Positions 1 through 4,497 of a DNA stretch of 6,861 nt are shown one piece after another. How positions within the stretch are numbered: the stretch's first letter is position 1; each line of letters opens with the position of its first letter. The stretch is from Mesolinea sp964536465. GTDB lineage: Bacteria > Chloroflexota > Anaerolineae > Anaerolineales > Anaerolineaceae. The notes beneath the pieces were generated by a model. The model saw nothing but the letters and a program-made list of their open reading frames with translations, did not search any database and was not told the DNA's origin. Where the stretch lies: positions 1 through 6,861 of the forward strand of contig CAZHXQ010000090.1 in NCBI GenBank assembly GCA_964536465.1, in the 5' to 3' direction. A program made the translations under genes and the position numbers.

Positions 1-2
1 CT

Positions 3-32
3 GTTCGCGCCGGTCTCCTGACCGTGCGCGCA
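3..32 (+). repeat. Mosaic repeat, module 3 (hairpin)
   Basis: This 30-base block is identical to 6663-6692 at the other end of the window. It can fold as CGCGC-CGGT, loop CTCCTG, ACCG-T-GCGCG: a 9-bp stem with one bulged T. It is probably the tail of a longer repeat unit that begins before the window, because at 6598-6692 the same block directly follows modules 1 and 2. Confidence 0.8.
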
Positions 33-44
33 TATTTGTTACTG

Positions 45-115
45 GCGGAGGGAGGCAAGCCCCCTCCGTACAGCTGGGCCTCGTGTACCCGCGTAGCAGG
101 GTATGAGTCCAGCCG
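45..115 (+). repeat. Mosaic repeat copy A (modules 1+2)
   Basis: Module 1 (45-71) has CGGAGGG paired with CCCTCCG. Its inner GG/CC pairs extend this to a 9-bp stem with one bulged A and a CAAG loop, followed by GTAC. Module 2 (72-115) has an outer stem GCTGG (73-77) with CCAGC (109-113) and an inner stem TACCC with GGGTA. It is the best-preserved copy of the 'CCAGCCG-ending' subtype found on this flank. The role is unknown; a dispersed intergenic palindromic repeat is the safest description. Confidence 0.85.
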
Positions 116-141
116 TTATGCTAGTTGATTGCTTTTCTGGA

Positions 142-165
142 TGGAGGGAGATGGAACCCCCCGGA
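142..165 (+). repeat. Degenerate module 1 copy
   Basis: A TGGAGGGAGATGGAACCCCC block resembles module 1 of the neighbouring copies (GGAGGGAGATGAACCCCC), but the 3' arm and the GTAC end are lost. It looks like a decayed copy. Chance similarity in purine-rich sequence cannot be excluded. Confidence 0.35.
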
Positions 166-184
166 GAGGGAGGGATATAGAAAA

Positions 185-202
185 CCCCCTCTTGAGAGGG
201 GG
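185..202 (+). repeat. C5/G5 hairpin in a G-rich block
   Basis: CCCCCTC, loop TTGA, GAGGGGG is a perfect 7-bp stem. It sits inside a G-rich stretch (about 165-230) ending in a run of seven G at 221-227. This block is unrelated to modules 1-4 and may be a second repeat family. No T-run follows, so it does not look like an intrinsic terminator. Confidence 0.5.
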
Positions 203-238
203 TCCGAGAGCAAAGCGAACGGGGGGGTGGGCATACTC

Positions 239-304
239 GATCGCGCCGGTCTTGCTAATCCCCGGAGCGAAGCAATGTTGGACCTAACATTCCGCGCGGA
301 TTAG
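239..304 (+). repeat. Module 4 (long hairpin variant of module 3)
   Basis: It opens with GATCGCGCCGGTCTT, nearly identical to the first bases of module 3, then diverges. It can fold with an outer stem CTAATCC (255-261) with GGATTAG (298-304) and an inner perfect stem AATGTT (274-279) with AACATT (286-291). A diverged relative lies at 6715-6779. Confidence 0.55.
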
Positions 305-311
305 TTGTAGG

Positions 312-338
312 CCGGAGGGAGACAAGCCCCCTCCGTAC
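312..338 (+). repeat. Mosaic repeat copy B (module 1 only)
   Basis: Module 1 is complete: CGGAGGG (313-319) pairs perfectly with CCCTCCG, followed by GTAC. Module 2 is absent. In its place is a short CTTCGCTAATCC echo of module 4 (343-354), which suggests modules are lost or exchanged independently. Confidence 0.75.
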
Positions 339-359
339 GAGCTTCGCTAATCCTCCTAA

Positions 360-430
360 GCGGAGGGAGGTGAACCCCCTCCGTACTGCTGGGCCTCGTG
401 TGCCCGCGTAGCAGGGTATGAGTCCAGCCG
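360..430 (+). repeat. Mosaic repeat copy C (modules 1+2)
   Basis: Module 1 spans 360-386 and module 2 spans 387-430. Compared with copy A, the inner stem of module 2 reads TGCCC with GGGTA. One A-T pair thus becomes a G-T pair, which would still pair as G-U in RNA read from the + strand. The outer GCTGG/CCAGC stem is kept. It lies directly upstream of copy D, with a 20-base spacer. Confidence 0.85.
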
Positions 431-450
431 CCTCATTAATTTGATTGTCA

Positions 451-521
451 GCGGAGGGAGATGAAATCCCCTGCGTACAGCTGGCCTCGTGTGCCCGCGT
501 AGCAGGGTATGAGTCCAGCCG
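451..521 (+). repeat. Mosaic repeat copy D (modules 1+2)
   Basis: Module 1 (451-478) carries one stem mismatch, CCCCTGCG in place of CCCCTCCG, and an extra A in the loop. Module 2 (479-521) has one G fewer after the GCTGG arm, plus the TGCCC variant seen in copy C. Copies C and D are probably the products of a local tandem duplication, since they repeat at a 91-base period. Confidence 0.85.
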
Positions 522-545
522 CTTTTATCATCCATTCCGTTGTTG

Positions 546-572
546 GCGGAGGGAGGCAAGCCCCCTCCGTAC
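546..572 (+). repeat. Mosaic repeat copy E (module 1 only)
   Basis: Module 1 is identical to that of copy A over its full 27 bases (GCGGAGGGAGG...CTCCGTAC), with no module 2 behind it. It is the last copy before the - strand lipoprotein gene, about 80 bases past that gene's stop codon. Confidence 0.8.
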
Positions 573-651
573 GTGTTTTATCTCCTTCTCAACCCCTCCC
601 GCCCCACGTACTCTTGATCCCTGCGCGCGGCGGGCGCGGAGGCTATCTCGT

Positions 652-1005
652 TTATTTCCGGTTCACCAGCCACTCAATTATGGCTTCTTTTTCTTCTGGG
701 TTGATATCGGCACCATACTCTATCATCCGGTCAAGGGTCTCAGACCACTCTTCTGCTGACATATCATGGTCGAGGATGAACTCTAACGTATGGTTTCCAG
801 CAGCCTTTTTCAGGATGAAGGCTTCCATCTCAGCATCAGTGAAGCTCTCAATATCAACTTCTTTTTCAGTATCCATGAGTTGTGTGGCCTCTGGCACACT
901 ATTTACAGTTGGTGCAGTAGTGACTGCGGTTTGGGTAGAGCAGGCGCTCACTACAAGGATTATCGCTAATCCCAGAAATAACATGACCTTCTTTTTGCTT
1001 TCCAT
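652..1005 (-). CDS. Small lipoprotein with haem-less cytochrome c-like domain
   Basis: This encodes a 117-residue exported lipoprotein of unknown function. Residues 1-22 are a lipoprotein signal: MESKKK, a hydrophobic core, then the lipobox VSAC with Cys22 as the lipid site. A Thr/Val/Pro-rich linker runs to about residue 50. The C-terminal half (about 51-117) has the layout of small cytochrome c domains: a His-centred start (AAGNHTLEFIL, His72), then EEW (85-87), RMIEYGA (93-99) and a final helix KEAIIEWL. The CxxCH haem site appears as A68-A-G-N71-H72, so both cysteines are missing and only His is kept, with Met94 at a plausible axial position. The ATG is supported by AAAGGA five bases upstream and a sigma70-like promoter. 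The gene diverges from the transporter operon; a functional link is possible but unproven. The cytochrome resemblance is my pattern reading; the gene and the lipobox are solid. Confidence 0.8.
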   Translation of the reverse strand: MESKKKVMLFLGLAIILVVSACSTQTAVTTAPTVNSVPEATQLMDTEKEVDIESFTDAEMEAFILKKAAGNHTLEFILDHDMSAEEWSETLDRMIEYGADINPEEKEAIIEWLVNRK

Positions 1006-1032
1006 AGTTATCCTTTCTCTTAATGGAATCAG

Positions 1033-1061
1033 ATTGTATGACCCTCAAAAGCCTGTTGCAA
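1033..1061 (-). promoter_or_regulatory. Sigma70-type promoter of the lipoprotein gene
   Basis: Read on the - strand, TTGCAA (1061-1056) and TACAAT (1038-1033) are separated by exactly 17 bases. TACAAT matches five of six consensus -10 bases and TTGCAA four of six consensus -35 bases. The predicted transcript start near 1026 leaves a leader of about 20 bases containing the AAAGGA ribosome-binding site. Confidence 0.55.
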
Positions 1062-1234
1062 CCAGAACATTGGACAAAGTTTGTGCGCCTGTAGGTCGAT
1101 GCCCGCCCTCATTATTGCCCCTCAAAGCGGAATCGATGTTTATTCCGATGACCACACCCAAAGGCCACTGCAGGACGGCACGAGCCCTGGCTCCCGACCC
1201 CCCCAATTCCAGGTTGATGACCGTCATATCGACA

Positions 1235-1250
1235 AATTTCGGTGGAAATT
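1235..1250. promoter_or_regulatory. Candidate operator, 6-bp inverted repeat
   Basis: AATTTCGGTGGAAATT is a perfect inverted repeat with 6-base arms and a 4-base centre. It lies about 115 bases before the binding-protein start codon and just upstream of an AT-rich promoter-like stretch. Its size and symmetry fit a dimeric repressor site. No regulator gene is in the window, so this is a candidate only. Confidence 0.35.
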
Positions 1251-1259
1251 CCTCCTTAA

Positions 1260-1286
1260 TTTACCAGTTTGAAGTAAAATTAATAT
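1260..1286 (+). promoter_or_regulatory. Weak candidate promoter of the transporter operon
   Basis: TTTACC (1260-1265) and TAATAT (1281-1286) lie 15 bases apart in an AT-rich island. The spacing is short and the -35 match is partial. It is the best + strand candidate I find between the divergent genes, and would give a leader of about 70 bases before the binding-protein gene. Confidence 0.25.
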
Positions 1287-1304
1287 CCGTGAGACCGTTT
1301 TTCT

Positions 1305-1330
1305 GGAGGAGCCAAGAGGTCAATATGTAG
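1305..1330 (+). promoter_or_regulatory. Start-stop element (ATG-TAG) with its own RBS
   Basis: GGAGGA (1305-1310) and AAGAGG (1314-1319) precede ATG at 1325-1327, which is followed at once by TAG (1328-1330). The block GCCAAGAGG at 1311-1319 recurs exactly 40 bases later at 1351-1359, where it is the ribosome-binding site of the real gene. It may be a decoy ribosome-loading site in the leader or simply a small duplication. Confidence 0.3.
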
Positions 1331-1365
1331 GTGCTCCACACAACCATTCAGCCAAGAGGAGAATT

Positions 1366-2625
1366 ATGAGAAGAAAGCTATTGTTAGTCATTAGTTTGTT
1401 GATGGTTTTTGCCATGGCTCTTTCAGCCTGTCAGACAACCGCCCCGGACACCGAGGAACCGACCGCAGGCGAACCAGAAGTCGACTGCAAAGCCGTTTCA
1501 GCGCTGGAAGCCGAAGGAGCCTACCAGGTGCCCGCACCCATCGAAGGTTGCTATAACGTCGCTTTTGTCTATGTCGGCCCCCACGATGATGGTGGCTGGT
1601 CTCAGTCTCACGACGTTGGTCGCCTCTATGTCCAGGATAACCTCCCCGGTGTCCATACTGCCTACGTCGAAAACGTAGCCGAAGGCATCGACTCCGAACA
1701 GGTCACCCGCTCCCTGGCCCGAAAAGGTTTTGATATGGTCATCACAACCTCATTCGGTTTCATGGACAGCACCGAAACCGTCGCCGGTGAATTCCCAGAC
1801 AAAGATTTTGTCCATGTGTCTGGCTTCAAATTCAACGGCTCAAACTTTGGCAACCTGATGGGCGCCATGGAAGATATCAAATACCTGGCTGGCATGCTGG
1901 CAGGTTCCCGCGCCAAGGTTGACGGCAACCCCCGCGTTGGTTACATGGCCACCTTCCCCATCCCGGAAGAACTGCGCCTTGGTAACGCCTTTGCGCTTGG
2001 GATGGCCAAGACCTGCCCCGAATGCACCCTGGATGTCCGCTTCGTCTACACCTGGCACGATCCCACCATTGAACAGGAGGCCGCCAAGTCCCTCTTTGAT
2101 GCCGGCGTCCAGGTCGTTATGACTGGTGCAGATACCCCCGCCCCTGCAGTTGCTGCTCCTGAAGGTAAATGGGGCATCACATATGACTATGTCAACAACT
2201 GCACTGTCGATGCCTGTCTGACCACCATGTACTGGAACTGGGGTCCTCTCTATGTGATTGAGATTCAAAAGTCCATGGATGGCACCTTCGCAGGTGAGGC
2301 GGTCTACTTTGACGGTGACGCCGACGGTCTCGGTCTCTTTGGCTTCATGCCAGGCGAAGAACTCATGCCCGGCGCCGTAGACCTGCCAGAAGAAGATCTC
2401 GAGTTGGTTCGCAAAGAACTGGCCATGTTCCTCTCGGGCGAGATGACCCGCTTTGATGTCTTCAAAGGACCGATCACTGACAATCAGGGCAACCTCGTCC
2501 TTGCTGAAGGTGAAACCCTTCGCCAGGTTGACCTAGACTGCTTTGCCAACAGCGATGACGCACCCTGCGCTGGCGGCGTGGGTATGTACTGGTGGAACGA
2601 GAACGTTACCGCCGAGCTCCCATAG
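1366..2625 (+). CDS. BMP/PnrA-family substrate-binding lipoprotein
   Basis: This is the extracytoplasmic ligand-binding component of the ABC importer encoded downstream. The 419 residues start with a lipoprotein signal (MRRK, hydrophobic core, lipobox LSAC, lipid site Cys22) and an acidic Pro/Thr linker to about residue 40. The mature domain begins at VAFVYVGPHDDGGW (65-78), the family's opening beta strand and ligand loop, with SHDVGR following. Further family-like parts are SLARKGFDMVITTSFGF (116-132), the hinge-region GNLMGAMEDIKYLAG (162-176) and the C-terminal lobe with QVVMTGADTPA (249-259). Characterised PnrA-type relatives bind purine nucleosides; that ligand is inferred here. AAGAGGAG five bases before the ATG supports the start. 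Eight cysteines besides Cys22 fall in close pairs (41/62, 217/220, 279/284, 392/401), which is unusual and may mean disulfides. It is first in the operon and separated from the ATPase gene by a hairpin. Confidence 0.93.
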   Translation: MRRKLLLVISLLMVFAMALSACQTTAPDTEEPTAGEPEVDCKAVSALEAEGAYQVPAPIEGCYNVAFVYVGPHDDGGWSQSHDVGRLYVQDNLPGVHTAYVENVAEGIDSEQVTRSLARKGFDMVITTSFGFMDSTETVAGEFPDKDFVHVSGFKFNGSNFGNLMGAMEDIKYLAGMLAGSRAKVDGNPRVGYMATFPIPEELRLGNAFALGMAKTCPECTLDVRFVYTWHDPTIEQEAAKSLFDAGVQVVMTGADTPAPAVAAPEGKWGITYDYVNNCTVDACLTTMYWNWGPLYVIEIQKSMDGTFAGEAVYFDGDADGLGLFGFMPGEELMPGAVDLPEEDLELVRKELAMFLSGEMTRFDVFKGPITDNQGNLVLAEGETLRQVDLDCFANSDDAPCAGGVGMYWWNENVTAELP

Positions 2626-2641
2626 TCTCAGCCGAATCTAA

Positions 2642-2675
2642 CAGAGAGATGGCTCCGAATGAGCCATCTCTCCTG
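2642..2675 (+). promoter_or_regulatory. Intercistronic hairpin after the binding-protein gene
   Basis: GAGAGATGGCTC (2644-2655), loop CGAAT, GAGCCATCTCTC (2661-2672) is a perfect 12-bp stem. CA/TG can extend it past a bulged C. It starts 18 bases after the binding-protein stop. No T-run follows, so full termination is unlikely. Such hairpins behind binding-protein genes commonly protect the upstream mRNA or lower readthrough, giving more binding protein than membrane complex. An upstream in-frame ATG of the ATPase frame (2659-2661) falls in the loop and at the base of the 3' arm. Confidence 0.75.
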
Positions 2676-2688
2676 TAAAGTAACTCTT

Positions 2689-4497
2689 ATGACATCTCCT
2701 GATAACACAAACGCAGTTCCCGCTGTGGAAATGCAGGATATCGTTCTGCGCTTTCCTGGCGTTTTAGCCAACGATCATGTCAACTTCTCGTTATACCCCG
2801 GCGAAATTCATGCCCTCTTGGGGGAGAACGGCGCCGGCAAAAGCACCCTGATGAACGTGCTCACCGGGCTCTACAAACCCCAATCAGGTGAAATCCGCAT
2901 CCACGGCAAAAAAGTCAGTTTCAATTCTCCCAGAGATGCCATCGCTAACGGCATCGGCATGATCCATCAGCATTTCATGCTGGTCGAAAATCAAACCGTG
3001 ACCGAAAATATCCTCATTGGTCTCGATACCCCCCGCTTCGCCCTCAACCTCAAAAAGTATGACCAGGAGGTCAGCGATCTGGCCGATCAGTTCGACATCC
3101 ATATCGACCCGACCGCCAAAATCTGGCAGCTTTCTGTTGGCGAGCAGCAACGTGTGGAGATCCTCAAGATCCTCTACCGGGGCGCCAATATCCTCATTCT
3201 GGACGAACCAACCGCTGTCCTGGCCCCCCAGGAAATCGATGAACTCATCGAAACCCTGCGGGAGATGGCCGCCAAGGGCAAGTCGATCGCCTTTATCAGC
3301 CACAAACTCAACGAGGTCAAGCAGGTTGCCGACAAACTCACCGTCCTGAGGCGCGGGCGTGTAACCGCCGAACGTGTGGACCTGAAGGAATTCACCCGTG
3401 AGAGCCTTGCCTCTCTTATGGTCGGTCGCGAAGTGATTTTCAATCTGCATAAGTGCGCGCAGGACGCCGGTCGTGAGGTCATGCGCCTTGAGGACGTCTC
3501 GGCTTTCAATAACAAAAACCTGCCCGCCCTGCGCAATGTTAACCTCGCCCTGCACGAAGGGGAGATCCTGGGTATCGCTGGTGTGGCCGGCAATGGGCAG
3601 AGCGAATTGGTAGAAGTCATCACTGGTTTGCGCGAATGCACAGGGAAAATTTGGATGGATGGCAAGGATATTGCTAACAAGCCCCCCTCTTTCGCCATCA
3701 GCCACGGTCTTGCTCACATTCCGGAAGACCGCATCGGTGTTGGCACTGCCCCAAATCTCTCGCTCACCAGTAACGTCATCATGAAGCGCTATGACAAAGA
3801 GCCCATCAGCCATAAATGGCAGTTGGACTACATAGCAGCGGATGAACTGACCGATACCCTCAAAACTGAATACGAAATTCAGGCACCCAGCGTCAAAACC
3901 GCGGCGCGCAAACTCTCTGGCGGCAATTTGCAGAAACTGATCCTCGCGCGGGAGCTTTCCAGCGCTCCGCATCTGATTGTCGCCATGCAGCCAACCCGTG
4001 GGCTCGATGTCGGTGCTATTGAGGGCGTCCAGCAACTGCTTCTGCGTCAGCGAGAACTGGGCTGTGCAATCTTGTTGGTCTCAGAAGACCTTGATGAGAT
4101 CCTGGCCCTCTCTGACCGTATCGCTGTCATGTATGAGGGTCACGTGGTGGGCGTGGTCTGCAGCGATGATTTCGATATCACCAAAATTGGGCTGATGATG
4201 ACCGGCACACCCCCACAAGAACTGCCAGATACTGTTGAACCAGAGCTCCCCATCCAGGGCGGCTCTTCCCGCTTTGACCAGGTGCTCGAGGCTGTGCGCG
4301 ATTTTGATCCTGCCCCACCATCTGATCCAACCGCCCAAGGCGAGCCCGCAGACGACACCCAGTCCACCCTCCCTGCGGAACCGCAAGAAGTAGAGCCCTC
4401 TGCCTCATCCGAAGACCCTTACGCCGGTCTCAGTGAAAAAGAACGTGTCTTGCGCAAGATTTTGGGCGAAAACTACGACCGGAGAGGTGAAGAGTGA
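2689..4497 (+). CDS. ABC importer ATPase, two ABC cassettes (YufO/NupO type)
   Basis: This is the cytoplasmic energy-coupling subunit of the importer: ATP binding and hydrolysis drive uptake through the two permeases encoded next. Numbering below is for the 602-residue product from ATG 2689. Cassette 1 is intact: Walker A GENGAGKST (45-53), Q-loop Gln94, signature LSVGEQQ (148-154), Walker B ILILDEPT (168-175) and switch His205. Cassette 2 is degenerate as is usual for this family: GVAGNGQSE in place of Walker A (Lys to Gln304), signature LSGGNLQ (409-415), AMQPTRGLD at Walker B without Asp-Glu, and SED in place of the switch His. The ATPase fold ends near residue 505. About 97 further residues form a Pro/Glu/Asp-rich tail ending in a charged helix (EKERVLRKILGENYD), not expected in the roughly 510-residue family. 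I prefer 2689 over the in-frame ATG at 2659, which lies in the hairpin, though neither start has a strong Shine-Dalgarno. It overlaps the next gene by four bases. Confidence 0.93.
   Translation: MTSPDNTNAVPAVEMQDIVLRFPGVLANDHVNFSLYPGEIHALLGENGAGKSTLMNVLTGLYKPQSGEIRIHGKKVSFNSPRDAIANGIGMIHQHFMLVENQTVTENILIGLDTPRFALNLKKYDQEVSDLADQFDIHIDPTAKIWQLSVGEQQRVEILKILYRGANILILDEPTAVLAPQEIDELIETLREMAAKGKSIAFISHKLNEVKQVADKLTVLRRGRVTAERVDLKEFTRESLASLMVGREVIFNLHKCAQDAGREVMRLEDVSAFNNKNLPALRNVNLALHEGEILGIAGVAGNGQSELVEVITGLRECTGKIWMDGKDIANKPPSFAISHGLAHIPEDRIGVGTAPNLSLTSNVIMKRYDKEPISHKWQLDYIAADELTDTLKTEYEIQAPSVKTAARKLSGGNLQKLILARELSSAPHLIVAMQPTRGLDVGAIEGVQQLLLRQRELGCAILLVSEDLDEILALSDRIAVMYEGHVVGVVCSDDFDITKIGLMMTGTPPQELPDTVEPELPIQGGSSRFDQVLEAVRDFDPAPPSDPTAQGEPADDTQSTLPAEPQEVEPSASSEDPYAGLSEKERVLRKILGENYDRRGEE

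Larger units (their letters stand above)
1..651. other. Gene-free, repeat-rich flank
   Basis: I see no credible coding sequence here. Open frames crossing this stretch translate the repeats and lack ribosome-binding sites. About two thirds of it is made of short hairpin-forming repeat modules, listed separately, with AT-richer spacers between them. Positions 573-651 hold a pyrimidine-rich stretch and a GC-rich stretch (about 622-640). On the - strand the latter could form a 5-bp CGCGC/GCGCG stem just past the lipoprotein stop codon, but no T-run follows, so I do not call it a terminator. Confidence 0.7.
1006..1365. other. Divergent intergenic control region
   Basis: This 360-base gap lies between the - strand lipoprotein gene and the + strand transporter operon. 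It holds a promoter for the lipoprotein (1033-1061), a CGGAAT/ATTCCG inverted repeat with an 8-base loop (1128-1147), a tighter inverted repeat at 1235-1250, an AT-rich stretch at 1255-1286 that may contain the operon promoter, and a duplicated ribosome-binding-site block (1305-1368). I recognised no riboswitch. The mosaic repeats of the flanks are absent here. Confidence 0.6.

Noticed and set aside
72..115. Possible tRNA or tRNA-like element in module 2
   Set aside because: The paired arms do not form a cloverleaf; there is no acceptor stem, T-loop consensus or anticodon arm of the right size.
45..521. CRISPR-like reading of the regularly built repeats
   Set aside because: Spacing is irregular, repeats are long and divergent with internal hairpins, and there are no unique spacers of constant length or cas genes.
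736..771. Possible EF-hand calcium loop in the lipoprotein (DHDMSAEEWSET)
   Set aside because: The central Gly and the acidic residue at loop position 12 are missing.
1045..1227. 60-codon open frame on the - strand in the divergent intergenic region
   Set aside because: There is no Shine-Dalgarno, no recognisable motif, and it overlaps the promoter of the lipoprotein gene.
356..1330. Open frames running through the repeat array and antisense to the lipoprotein (for example 445-759 +, 509-1330 +, 356-559 -)
   Set aside because: They translate repeat modules or the antisense of a gene with a clear lipobox, have no ribosome-binding site, and encode compositionally odd proteins.
2649..2678. Nine-codon mini-ORF (ATG to TAA) inside the intercistronic hairpin
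   Set aside because: No ribosome-binding site at a usable distance; the codons are explained by the stem sequence.
2884..4035. 383-codon open frame on the - strand
   Set aside because: It lies wholly antisense to the ATPase gene, whose motifs are all present; GC-rich codon use creates such shadows.
3577..4110. Loss of Walker A Lys, Walker B Asp-Glu and switch His in the second ATPase cassette
   Set aside because: A degenerate second site (GNGQSE, QPTRGLD) is standard for this family of two-cassette importer ATPases, so it is not evidence of inactivation or novelty.
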